Shown here: positions 53,246 to 63,437 of the stretch, one piece after another
How positions within the stretch are numbered: position 1 is the first letter of the stretch
Layout of the letters: the number at the start of each line of letters is the position of its first letter
Assembly: GCA_030068145.1 (NCBI GenBank)
Contig: JAPJBO010001117.1
Location: 1-64,000 of the forward strand
Direction: 5' to 3'
Length of the DNA: 64,000 nucleotides
From: Diplonema papillatum
Taxonomy: Eukaryota > Euglenozoa > Diplonemea > Diplonemida > Diplonemidae
Notes under the pieces: model-generated
The model's input: only the letters and a program-made list of their open reading frames with translations
Databases searched by the model: none
What the model was told of the DNA's origin: nothing
Made by a program: the position numbers and the translations under genes

Positions 53246-53697
53246 CTGCGTGGGGCAAAAATGTTTGTTCCTACCGTGTCGACTTAACTAACGATGGTTT
53301 CTAGACTGTTACGAGTTTTAATGTTACTGAGATGTTAAATTCCGCTCCTTCGGGGTCGCTCGGAGCCGTTGCTTCCACTCGTCCCGCGTGGGGCAATATT
53401 CCTCCCGTCGACGAAAGAAGAAGAGGGGGCAAGATCCTACGTGCCCTTGAAGTACTCGTACCCGCAGAAGAAGGGGCCAAATCTTGGTATATTGGTATAG
53501 TGATGTGGCAGAATCTTGCCGCGGGAATGCAAAGTTTTAGAGTGCGTGTTCGCTGTCGACGACCTCTTTAGTTGCGGGTCTTTGCTTCGAGAGTGCGGAG
53601 TTTTGTTTTCTTTCTTACTTTCGTTGCCAACCTCTTTCTTTACGGGGGGGGGGGGGGTGTTTTTGGACTTTTACGTCGTTTGAAGGAGAAATTGTAC
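53246..53697 (-). other. intron between exons A and B
   Basis: Starts GTACAA, ends CACGCAG. Contains a G run of 14 near 53645-53657 on the plus strand. Splicing joins ...LLTG to TDLH with the frame kept (exon A leaves one base, exon B supplies two). Confidence 0.65.
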
Positions 53698-54562
53698 CTG
53701 TGAGCAGGGTCGTGATCGGGTAGATGCCCGGGATGGCGCAGACGATCTGTATGTCGAGGGAGTCGGACGAGCTGCCGGGCGAGAATTCCAGCGTCGTCGG
53801 CGTGAACGTCAACCCGTAGAACCCGGTGATCGACGTGTTGTCCGCCGCCGGCGAGCTGGGCACCGCGTCCGCCGGGACGAACGTCAGCGTGAGGTCCTGC
53901 GCCGGCAGCTCGGACAGCTGGACTTTGAGCGGCGGCGACACGTCGGTCGGGTACATGCCCTTGAAGTACTCGTACCCGCGCCAGTCGAAGGTGCGCAGCG
54001 GCTTGACGGAGATGGGGAGCGGCAGGATGACCTTCACGTCTGGCACGCTGTTGACCGTCGAATTCGCGGGAGACAGCCGGAAGTCGATGTTTTCGGTGCC
54101 GGCAACGATGCCCCACGCCGTCCAGTCCAAGCTATCGGGCAACGCGCACACAACCGGGTCTGTCGGATCGCTGCAGGAGATGAGAGCGCTGGTGGGGCTG
54201 AAGGCGCAGCGTGTGCACGACGGCGTCACGACCACCCCGGCGAATCCAGCAGAAACCTCGCCCTGCCGGACCAGTTTGAACGTGACAGCGAACTCTGCGG
54301 CTTGTTCGGGCGATATGTACGTTGTCAGTATGGTTTTGTCTGCAGTGTACGCGGGCCTTGGGTCCGTCGCGGTGGCTGTGAACGTGCGCGTGGCCGCGGC
54401 TGCGGGCGGCACGATGGCGACGACGGTTTCGGTGCCCGTCGACGTGGCCGACACACTCGCGCTCGCCGTCTGCGACGCGGTCAACGTCGTCGTGTTCGTC
54501 TCGTTCTGCGCCGCCGCCAGGGCAAGCGCGCAGCACGCCGCCACGAAGCCCCGCGCGGCCAT
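53698..54562 (-). CDS. signal-peptide exon (exon A) of a probable secreted protein
   Basis: ATG at 54562 (an in-frame ATG at 54637 would bury the signal). MAARGFVAACCALALAAAQ is a clear signal peptide with likely cleavage near AAAQ|N. A Thr/Ser-rich mucin-like stretch follows (TLTASQTASASVSATSTGTE), then beta-rich domains (VTFKLVRQGEVSAGFAGVVV, LKVQLSELPAQDLTLTF), ending at CACAG|GTACAA. The exon is 865 bp and fits exon B. Neighbouring partial copies upstream repeat only its first third. Expected in the secretory pathway or at the cell surface; function unknown. Confidence 0.75.
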
Positions 54563-54788
54563 TGCTCTCGTCCCAACCACCCCCCTTGGGCTCTTTCTCG
54601 TGTACACCCTGTTCTCTTTTGTTTTGTGTGCTTCCAACGATCCCGTATAGGCATACAGATTGGTGTCTTTCGACGGTTTGTTCCTATGAGGTTCAGCCTC
54701 TCATGCGTGGTGGGTGACTGCTTTTCTTTATGCCGTTTCTTATTTTCATGGAATTTGTTAGGTAAAGAGTGGCTCTCCACACGGGATC

Positions 54789-55172
54789 TCAAGAGTTAAG
54801 CTTCTTTTCCGGAGTCGTGATCAAGTCTGTATACCCACAACCACCCTTCGCACCCAACAGAAACCTCCCCCTGCGGACCAGTTTGAACGTGACGGCGAAT
54901 TCACACGCAACGTGGTCGGGCGATATGTACGTTGTCAGCATGGTTTTGTCGGCAGTGGACGCGGGCCTCGGGTCCGTTGCGGTGGCTGTGAACGTGCGCG
55001 TGGCCGCGGCTGCGGGCGGCACGATGGCGACGACGGTTTCGGTGCCCGTCGACGTGGCCGACACACTCGCGCTCGCCGTCTGCGATGCTGTCAACGTCGT
55101 CGTGTTCGTCTCGTTCTGCGCCGCCGCCAGGGCAAGCGCGCAGCACGCCGCCACGAAGCCCCGCGCGGCCAT
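54789..55172 (-). pseudogene. signal-peptide exon copy A2
   Basis: Encodes the same signal peptide and Thr-rich stretch, then SPDHVACEFAVTFKLVRRGRFLLGAKGG and a stop. If transcribed it would give a short secreted peptide or, spliced, an alternative first exon. Confidence 0.5.
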
Positions 55173-55420
55173 TGCTCTGCCCCCAACCAGCTCTTTCTCG
55201 TGTACACCCTGTTCTCCTTTGTTTTGTGTGCTTCCAACGATCCCGTATAGGCTTACAGATTGGTGTCTTTCGACCGTTTGTTCCTATGAGGTTCGGCCTC
55301 TCATGCGTGGTGGGTGACTGCTTTTCTTTATGCCGTTTCTTATTTTCATGGAATTCGTTAGGTAAAGAGTGGCTCTCCACACGGGATCTCAAGAGTTAAG
55401 CTTCTTTTCCGGAGTCGTGA

Positions 55421-55762
55421 TCAAGTCTGTATACCCACAACCACCAACAGAAACCTCCCCCTGCGGACCAGTTGGAACGTGACGGCGAATTCACACGCAA
55501 CGTGGTCGGGCGATATGTACGTTGTCAGCATGGTTTTGTCTGCAGTGGACGCGGGCCTCGGGTCCGTCGCGGTGGCTGTGAACGTGCGCGTGGCCGCGGC
55601 TGCGGGCGGCACGATGGCGACGACGGTTTCGGTGCCCGTCGACGTGGCCGACACACTCGCGCTCGCCGTCTGCGACGCTGTCAACGTCGTCGTGTTCGTC
55701 TCGTTCTGCGCCGCCGCCAGGGCAAGCGCGCAGCACGCCGCCACGAAGCCCCGCGCGGCCAT
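55421..55762 (-). pseudogene. signal-peptide exon copy A3
   Basis: As copy A2, ending RRGRFLLVVVGIQT; the ten-base TTCGCACCCA segment between units is missing here. Confidence 0.5.
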
Positions 55763-55976
55763 TGCTCTGCCCCCAACCAGCTCTTTCTCGTGTACACCCT
55801 GTTCTCCTTTGTTTTGTGTGCTTTCAACGATCCCGTATAGGCTTACAGATTGGTGTCTTTCGACCGTTTGTTCCTATGAGGTTCAGCCTCTCATGCGTGG
55901 TGGGTGAGCTTTTCTTTATGCCGTTTCTTATTTTCATGGAATTCGTTAGGTAAAGAGTGGCTCTCCACACGGGATC

Positions 55977-56360
55977 TCAAGAGTTAAGCTTCTTTTCCGG
56001 AGTCGTGATCAAGTCTGTATACCCACAACCACCCTTCGCACCCAACAGAAACCTCCCCCTGCGGACCAGTTGGAACGTGACGGCGAATTCACACGCAACG
56101 TGGTCGGGCGATATGTACGTTGTCAGCATGGTTTTGTCTGCAGTGGACGCGGGCCTCGGGTCCGTCGCGGTGGCTGTGAACGTGCGCGTGGCCGCGGCTG
56201 CGGGCGGCACGATGGCGACGACGGTTTCGGTGCCCGTCGACGTGGCCGACACACTCGCGCTCGCCGTCTGCGACGCTGTCAACGTCGTCGTGTTCGTCTC
56301 GTTCTGCGCCGCCGCCAGGGCAAGCGCGCAGCACGCCGCCACGAAGCCCCGCGCGGCCAT
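55977..56360 (-). pseudogene. signal-peptide exon copy A4
   Basis: As copy A2; an in-frame ATG also lies upstream at 56435 (MEAHKTKENRVYTRK), as in copy A1. Confidence 0.5.
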
Positions 56361-56746
56361 TGCTCTCGTCCCAACCACCCCCCTTGGGCTCTTTCTCGTG
56401 TACACCCTGTTCTCCTTTGTTTTGTGTGCTTCCAACGATCCCGTATAGGCTTACAGATTGGTGTCTTTCGACCGTTTGTTCCTATGAGGTTCAGCCTCTC
56501 ATGCGTGGTGGGTGACTGCTTTTCTTTATGCCGTTTCTTATTTTCATGGAACTTGTTAGGTAATGAGTGGCTCTCCACACGGGATCTCAAGAGTTAAGCT
56601 TCGTTTCCGGAGTCGTGATCAAGTCTGTATACCCACAACCACCCTTCGAACCCCAACAGACACCTCCCCCTGCGGACCAGTTTGAACGTGACGGAGAATT
56701 CACGCGCAACGTGGTCGGGCGATATGTACGTTGTCAGTATGGTTTT

Positions 56747-56890
56747 AGAGTTAAAGTTCGCTTGAAATTCCGGGGTTTTAGGGTCTCCGTGTGACCGTTC
56801 ATGAATGGGTTCTCTTAGAGCAAGAAAGGGCTATGTGGTTACGGGTTGTATATTGCGTGCACGCTTTCGTTATGGGTTATGGCTAGCCAT
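56747..56890 (+). mobile_element. 144 bp short interspersed repeat, copy 2, with TSD
   Basis: Inserted in the fifth copy of the duplicated signal-peptide exon. The other copies read ATGGTTTTGTC without interruption; here GTTTT occurs on both sides (56742-56746 and 56891-56895), a 5 bp target duplication. No coding capacity. Confidence 0.8.
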
Positions 56891-57046
56891 GTTTTGTCTG
56901 CAGTGTACGCGGGCCTCGGGTCCGTCGCGATGGCTGTGAACGTGCGCGTGGCCGCGGCTGCGGGCGGCGCGATGGCGACGACGGTTTCGGTGCCCGTCGA
57001 CGTGGCCGACACACTTGCGCTCGCCGTCTGCGACGCGGTCAACGCA

Positions 57047-58190
57047 AAACCTCGCTTGGAGTGTCCGCTTTACTGTCGTGGTCTGCCAATTATTCAGAAA
57101 CCTAGTAGAAGCACCTCGCATATGTTGCTTCTCACCTTGCTTCAGCTCATCCAATCAGCCTTTTGTCTGATTCTTCAGTGGTCGCCACTGACTTTGACTT
57201 CGGCCAAGATGGACATGATGTCAAGCCTAGCGAAAGGGTCTGCTCCGCCAGAAGCGGTTTTGCCCAAGTTGCAAGTGTCGCAATCAACCTCTGGAAGGAT
57301 CTTTCTTTTTCGCTCTTTCGCCTGCTTCGCTGCCCAGGGACTGCAACTTAAGCGTCAAGTCGCATTTTCTGTGCTTGCAAATCCACGGTTCAGAGGTGAA
57401 CTCATTTACAGAGTCTCCTCAAGAACAGGTAGATGCTAGTCGTAAGAAGAGCTTGGCCCGCAAGCATCTCTCACTCCCTGACTCCCCTGTGTTTTTTTCA
57501 CCGCGGTGATATGTCTCAAGTAGAACTGCAGCTGTGTCGTTGTGCGCGCGTACAAGAGAAAGGCAAACAACAGTGGTCCAGGGATGCCCGTGTGTAGGAA
57601 CAAACTAAGAGAGGAAGAGGATGAGCTGGGCGCAGCAAAGGGACAAAGGGCCGGAAACAAGGGGCTTCCCTGTAAATAGAGCAAGTGTCAAACTAGTCTG
57701 CAGGCCACCCTGGTGGTGGAGCACGCCGGACTTTTATTTTTTTTGCGGGGGGAGAAGGAAACACGTAGGAAATCTCGATTTCTTATTTGGTATAGCACTC
57801 ACTCCACGAAAAAGTGTCATCAAAAACGACTTTTTTTGGCTTTCTGCCGATTTTTGCCATCTGTAGGTGCGAAAATGGTCGGTTTCAAGATTTTGAGGAC
57901 ACGATTGAATCCGCCGAGGACAGGGCTTTCCGAATATCTGGTCGGATAAAAAATTTGACCGACCCCCCCCCCATAAATGGAGGCCGGGTCTCCAAAAAAT
58001 GGGGTCTGAAAATCGACCTTTTTTTTCTCGGCATGCAGGAACAAGTCAAATTTGACTCGCCACAGAATTCTACGGGGGTGCCGATACGGTTCCGTGTCAG
58101 AACTACGCGATTCCCCAAGAATTTGGCGGAAAATCCCGAAAATGTGCTTCCACATGGCGGATCACTCGAATTTTTTTTTTTGAGAAAAAA
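57047..58190. other. repeat-rich spacer
   Basis: No gene supported. 57369-57480 recurs at 59029-59142 (GAGGTGAACTC...GGCCCGCAAGCATC), and TTTTGCGGGGGGAGAA with GGAAATCTCGA.TT at about 57735-57795 recurs near 58820-58890, in the opposite relative order. Confidence 0.5.
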
Positions 58191-58191
58191 A

Positions 58192-58267
58192 TCACCCACC
58201 GGCGGGACTCGAACCGGCGACCAAAAGAGTCATGGTTGAGTGCACTGACGGCTATGCTATTTGTGCC
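58192..58267 (-). tRNA. tRNA-like sequence (degenerate)
   Basis: A consensus B box GGTTCGAGTCC (58205-58215, minus strand) is followed after the presumed acceptor by a T run, as at a Pol III terminator. An A-box-like TAGCATAGCCGTCAGTGC lies upstream. The acceptor and anticodon stems do not pair well, so it is a tRNA pseudogene or a SINE head. Confidence 0.35.
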
Positions 58268-58463
58268 AAAAATCCGAAAATATTTTTCTCTTCATTCCGC
58301 ACGAACCAACAAAATGGTCGCTGGTTCGATTCCTCGCTGCGTCGAGCGTTTGTGAGCTCAGTAGTACCGGTACTGCTGCGGTGGTGGTGTATCGGCAGAT
58401 TTCCACGCGAACTTCCGGAAGGATCGTTCAAATACAAAAAAATGAAATCGCCCGCATTTTTTT

Positions 58464-58545
58464 CGCCCGTGGTCTAACGGGTAGCGCACCCACTTGTGGT
58501 TCTGGGGGTACTTGGTTCAATTCCTCCGAATAGTGTTTTTTTTTT
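58464..58545 (+). tRNA. tRNA-like sequence (degenerate)
   Basis: A-box-like TGGTCTAACGGGTAGCGC, a TTGTGGT loop (GTG would be His) and the B-box variant GGTTCAATTCC (58514-58524), then a run of ten T (58536-58545). Stems are imperfect. It may be a tRNA pseudogene or SINE. Confidence 0.4.
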
Positions 58546-59627
58546 GGCCGAAAATCGGCCGAAAAACGTCTACAGTGCCATCTGGGGGTCAGATTTTTGG
58601 CTTTCGAGTTTCAAGGATCCGTGTATTTATGCTCCGGTCGACGGCTGGGGTTCTTCTTTGTTGGTTGTGTGGGTATCGGTGGTCTTTGCAGCTGCAATTT
58701 TTGGTGTTAAAATGCATCACGGCTTTTTGGCCGAGCGGGGGAATACAATGGTCTAGCTTGAAGGGAATAGGAAAGGTTGAAAAAGGTTGTAGGGGTGTTC
58801 GTTTCGGTTTGCGTTTTTTTGTTTTTTTGCGGGGGGAGAATGAAACACGGTACACATCAGCCTAACCGTAGGAAATCTCGAGTTTTTATTTGGTACCTGC
58901 TTTGTAGGAAATACTTGAGGAGACTGCCAGTTGCGAAATCTCAAAGGGTCTGGCGCCCCGGCCGCACTTTGCTGGAGGGGAGGAGACGTGCGAGGTGTTG
59001 GGAGGCGAGCTTTCCTGTCGCATTTTCCATGCTTGCTAATCCAGGTTGAGAGGTGAACTCGTCGACAGAAAGTCTCTTCAAGAACCGGTTGATGCTGGTC
59101 GTAAGCAGAGCGTGGCCCGCAAGCATCGCTCACCTATCTGACTGACCCTTGGTCGGGTACCTTTCGCCTAATTCGAAAGTATAGCACATGGTGCGGCCAC
59201 AACTGAGAATGTTCTGGTCCACTTCATCTCCTCTCTATTTTTGTTGCATGGTCCTGTGTCCTGCTGACAGGCTTGGGTTGGGTGCACGGCGCTTGTTGTT
59301 GTTCTGGTCCACTTCATCTCCTCTCAATGGTTGCAAGTGCACTTGGGGGAAAGGTGAGGAGTACGGTGTCGTTGAGAGTTAAGTGGGGGTCGGATGTCTC
59401 CCCTCCAGAGGAAAGAAGTGGAAGGGAAAAGTTGAAAGGAAAAAGTTGGAGGTAAGAAGTTCAAGGGAAGAAGTTCAAGGCGCGATGCCCTCATCGCGCT
59501 GGGAGGGAGTGAACGTTTCTAAACCCGGCGGAGGTCAACTGACCGGAGCCACCGGAGAGAGAGTGTGCTTGCGTTGTGTGGTAACCTGATACGTTTCGTT
59601 TGTGTTAAAAAAGGCGAGACCGAGGCA
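58546..59627. other. repeat-rich spacer
   Basis: Holds the second copies of the repeats noted at 57369 and 57735, a duplicated GTTCTGGTCCACTTCATCTC (59209 and 59300) and a purine tract of GAAGTT(C/G)AAGG units near 59410-59490. No gene supported. Confidence 0.45.
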
Positions 59628-59732
59628 CAGGAACATTTCCGGAGTTCGGGCTTCCGCTCATAAACGAAGTAACGGACGATCAACATCAACTGACCAAAAA
59701 GGTGATGAAAATGATAAGGCGAAAGTTTCTCC
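59628..59732 (-). repeat. dispersed repeat, copy 2
   Basis: Close relative of 50340-50440, with a small insertion (AAAAAGG) after CTGACC. Confidence 0.65.
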
Positions 59733-60119
59733 CCCGTCCAGCGATTGCTTGGGTCCAAGATGATGGACGCCCTTCGGCTATTTATTTTTTCTTTCGCTCT
59801 CTTTTTTTCTCTTTCATTTAATTGAAATGCGTCCTACCTCACTCTTAGCGTCCTTACCGGCTTTTTTTTTGTTTTTTTTTTTCGGCGCAGGGGTTTGTAT
59901 AGCTTCCCCTCCTCTGTAGAAAAGTCCTTTTCGCCCTCGGGGTCCTGTGGGGATCCAAAATTAATTAGAAATGGTAGTCAAGAGGCAAGCACTGCTAGGC
60001 CAGCCCAGCTCAACGCAACCCAACCTCAGTGTTGATAATAAGAATCAGTAAGAGAGGGGGGTCTGGGGGGCAGCGCCCCCCAGCGCACGGTACGGTACAG
60101 CGAAGAATTCCCGCGCCAG

Positions 60120-60590
60120 TCAACTTCTATATGGAATCCAAATTTAATTAGAATCGGTAGTCAACGTCTGATGCCAAATCCCAAATCTAATTAGAATTTG
60201 TAGTCAACGTCCAATTTCCGATTCCAAATTTAATTCGAATTGGTAGTCAACGTCTAATGTCGGATCCGAATTTAATTATAAATGGTAGTCAACGTCTAAT
60301 ATGTCGGATCCAAATTTAATTATAATTGGTAGTCAACGTCTGATGCCAAATCCAAAATTTAATTAGAATTGATAGGCAACGTCCAGTTTCGGATCCCAAA
60401 TTTAATTACAATTAGTAGTCAACGTCTGATGCCGAATCCCAAACTTAATTAGAACTGGTAGTCAACGTCCAATTTCGGATTCCAAATTTAATTAGAATTG
60501 GCAGTCAACGTCTGATGTCGTACCCAATTTCAATTAGACTTGGTAGTCAGTGTCCAATTTCGGGTTCCAAATTTAATTGGGAATTTGTAG
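60120..60590 (+). repeat. minisatellite with TTTAATTAGAATTGGTAGTCAA core
   Basis: About ten imperfect repeats of 42-48 bp, alternating AACGTCTGATGCC- and AACGTCCAATTTCGG-type spacers between AATTTAATTAGAATTGGTAG units. A lone unit is near 59955. The alternation suggests a two-monomer higher-order repeat of about 90 bp. Confidence 0.8.
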
Positions 60591-60920
60591 TTTTTACACG
60601 TGTGAACTTTTTTATGTGTCGATAATACACGTCCAGGGTACTTTAGTTCTTTGTCTGATCGAGCAAAAAAGCCGGTTTCAGCCAGAAACCCGGTTTTTGG
60701 GCTCTGGTGGTGCCTGTGGGTGTCCGGGTGCCTGGAACCGTCGCCCCGCACACGCAAACTAGGGAACGGAGAGGAGCGGTGAGACAGGCCTGCGGTGGCG
60801 GTGTGCACGTCGTCAAACTACGGAGGTGGTGAGTGAAAAAAAGCTTCGAATAGCGGTGACAGTAATGCTATACTGCAAATAAGTGGGAACGTGAAGTCGT
60901 GGAACGGGGGGGCACTCAAG

Positions 60921-61193
60921 CTACGCAAACATGCTGTCCTCTGTTTGTGTCGTTCTGGAGACAAAAGCTCGCGGAGCCCCTGTGCGCACCAAGGCTTCCT
61001 TGTAGTTTTTAAATGAGCAGAAACGATTTGCTCGTGTTCTTCCGTCGTTTTCGACGTCCTCGACGGAAGCTGCAGTCCGAGCCCTGAACGAGTCAACGAC
61101 AAACTCAAGGTCATCATCGTTCATCCCTTTGTCGTAGGAGAACGGCAGTTCCAGCTTCGTGTACATGATGTCCTCCAACGTATCATCGTGCAT
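60921..61193 (-). CDS. short hypothetical protein
   Basis: 90 residues starting MHDDTLEDIMYTKLELPFSY, with acidic DDDLEFVVDSF and a basic middle. Composition is protein-like, but there is no known domain; it may be an exon. Same strand as the glycosyltransferase-like gene 1 kb upstream. Confidence 0.35.
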   Translation of the reverse strand: MHDDTLEDIMYTKLELPFSYDKGMNDDDLEFVVDSFRARTAASVEDVENDGRTRANRFCSFKNYKEALVRTGAPRAFVSRTTQTEDSMFA

Positions 61194-61909
61194 GCGTTTT
61201 TATTTTTTTGAAAACCGAAACCGGAAAACCCCGGTTTCAAAAACCGGGAAACCGGGTTTCTAAAGCCCCCTGAACTAGTGTCAGACTAGCCTACCCGAAG
61301 GCAGTTGATTTCTTTAGGCAAGGTTTCTCCACCGGCGGAAGTTGTTTGGGTTAGCGTTTTTGTGTTTCCGACGATCCCGTGGGACGTACAGATTGGTGTC
61401 GTTCGACCTTTAGTTTGTTTGTGAGGTTCAGCTTGGTGCGTATGGTCGGTGGGAAAATGTTTCTTGGGTTTGAAGAGCGCGTGGTGCTTGCACCACTGAG
61501 GCCAGGTTATTTAACCGCGGATTTAGTGAAGGATTGTTCAGGAAACGGTCGCGAGCGAAACCCGACCAGGTAACGACCATTTCACTGTCTTCTTTGTTTT
61601 GTGATGCGAACATCACGAGGTGCTGTCCGAAGACACCGCCCACGTGAGCACTGTTAAGCAGCGGTTGCCAGATACTCCCGTAGCACCTATTCACGGGTTT
61701 GCAGGGGTAAAAAGGAAGCCCGGGTGGGGGGGGTGGGGGGTTGGATAGGAAGCTCTACTTTTTTTTTGTTTTGTTCCGGCGGAGCCTGCGCATCCTTCAC
61801 GATTGGTTACGTTCCGGTGAACTAGGTCGGGGGTTCCTTGTGCCACCCGATTTCTTCCTATGGGCTAGGAGTTTCTTCCGGGAGTCCATCCCCGAACGCC
61901 TGGAAAGTG

Positions 61910-61981
61910 TCATCTGTGGGATTCGAACCGTCGTCCGCTGTTTGGTAATATGTCGTCCCACCACTAGACCAGGTGCCCCCC
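61910..61981 (-). tRNA. tRNA-like sequence (degenerate)
   Basis: Perfect B box GGTTCGAATCC (61919-61929, minus strand) and an A-box-like TGGTCTAGTGGTGGGAC about 35 bp before it. The anticodon arm does not fold, so it is not a functional tRNA by eye. Confidence 0.4.
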
Positions 61982-62133
61982 GGCAGGGGAGGAAAAAGCT
62001 AGCTCCGCACTGGAATACAGTCCAAAAACAATACACGTTTTCACGCATTAAAGCCGGGTTGGCTCGAATAGAGGCTATGAACATTGCATGTTCATAGGAC
62101 CTCCAGTCTCGAAAAGACACTGGGGAAGCCTAG

Positions 62134-63346
62134 CTAGAGGTTGTGCTTACCATAGCAGGTGTAAGAGATGATGCCTGGGCGAAGGCCGGTCACCCAGGCG
62201 GCAACTGGAAAGGACACCTGGTCCTGCCAGTGTTCCATCGTCAGCGAATACCAAGCATCGAAGCACTCGCCCATGCGGGGGCGCGTCAAGTCCGCGGCTA
62301 CTACGTTGGTCAAGAACAAGTTCCGCCCGGTGTCCGAGTCTGGGGCGTGGACAAAATCCGAGTTCATTTCCTTAGCGATACGGCACGGGACGGCATCCAC
62401 CTTCCTGATGAGCTCGTCCGCGACTTCCTCGACGCGGTCGCAGGTCCCGCACTTAACGCAGTGATGATTAACGGCCGATGTGACAGCCTGGCGAAAATTT
62501 ACTAAGAGGGAGGGCGCGGTCCGGCTTCCGGCCGTGCGAGTCTGCGGGGATGTCCGAAAACGGTGGGGTCGCTACCCGGGGCGGGGGAATCTGCGCGTTG
62601 TTGGGGGGGAACGGCGCTTCGAAATTGTAGTCTCCAGTTCGCCACCAGTAGCTGCAGAAGCCGTCTGAGAGGGCGTCGAAAACCCATGACGCCATCAAAT
62701 GGATTGTATTGAGATAGTTGGCACGGTACTTCGACTGCGACGTAATGTATTCGCCAACAATGCCTTCTGAGGGGTGTGTGTTCGCTATCAGGGACGCATA
62801 CGTCTTCACACGCTCTTGCGCGTCGACCAAGCCGTCCGGCTCTCCAAAGTACGACGTCCCATCCGCCCAAAGCGCAAATTCCACGTGTGGCGGCAGGTAC
62901 CGTGGCATCTGCAGCTTGTAGTACTTCGCCTTGAGGAAGTTGCCGTACTTGTTTCTTGGGTGCAACATTTTCACAAATGGGTCCTGTAAATGGAACCCGT
63001 CCACCCGGACTTCAAAATTGTTCCGCGCCGCAGACTTCAACAGTGCGCGCGGCACCGGTTCCTCGGTGAACAGGTAAGCCCTGCAGTTCGGGGCCTGCTC
63101 CAGCGGTTTCTTCCAGTCCTTTACGGTTTTCTCTATTCCGCCGAAGATGGCACTGATAACTACGCAGTTGATGTGTGGCGGGACGTCGAGCAGTTTCTCG
63201 ACCTTTGGCGGCGCGGCGTGTTTCACCTTCGGTATGGGACATTCAGCATCCTCGTCTTTAACTTGCGGAAGCGTCAACTCTGGCTTCTTCAACGAAGGAC
63301 GCATCATCACTGGGACGAACGAAATAGCTTCCCCGGAACAGCCCAA
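62134..63346 (-). CDS. TOD1/MUCI70 (DUF616)-like glycosyltransferase, frame-broken
   Basis: First part (63346 down to about 62510): CVVISAIFGG (residues 61-70), NKYGNFLKAKYYK (132-144), RYLPPHVEFALWADGTSYF (about 149-167) and a tail to FCSYWWRTGD, the pattern of DUF616 proteins of Golgi glycosyltransferase type. The second part, in another frame (about 62460-62134), has KMNSDF-like text and MGECFDAWYSLTMEHWQDQVSFP, matching the family's W...RDQLSF region. A small intron (candidate GT near 62580, AG near 62490) or a frameshift joins them. In a third frame at about 63386 is MSKRGLLALAAGVIGLFRG, a plausible signal anchor. The protein would act on cell-wall or mucilage polysaccharide in the Golgi; this rests on family recognition only. 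Confidence 0.6.
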
Positions 63347-63437
63347 TTACGCCTGCCGCGAGCGCCAAAAGACCCCGCTTACTCATTCTGAGGGGTTACT
63401 ACCTGGGGGAGAAAGGTTGGAGTTTCCGGAATACCTA

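Larger units (their letters stand above)
54244..57046 (-). repeat. five tandem copies of the signal-peptide exon region
   Basis: Copies with ATG at 54562, 55172, 55762 and 56360 (spacings 610, 590, 598), plus a fifth at about 56660-57046 that lacks the signal-peptide end and holds the 144 bp insertion. Each unit also includes about 230 bp of 5' flank (CTCTTTCTCGTGTACACC...CTCCACACGGGATCTCAAGA). Only the first copy continues into the full exon; the others change after VTF(K/Q)LVR and run to stops. Confidence 0.85.

Noticed and set aside
58464-58545. Functional histidine tRNA gene
   Set aside because: The GTG loop is present but acceptor, anticodon and T stems contain too many mismatches by hand folding.
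60058-60085. GGGGGGCAGCGCCCCCCAG palindrome as a bacterial terminator or phage site
   Set aside because: A short GC hairpin without other prokaryotic features; the window is eukaryotic.
60120-60590. CRISPR-like array
   Set aside because: The spacers are themselves repeated and the repeats are imperfect; this is a minisatellite in a eukaryotic setting.
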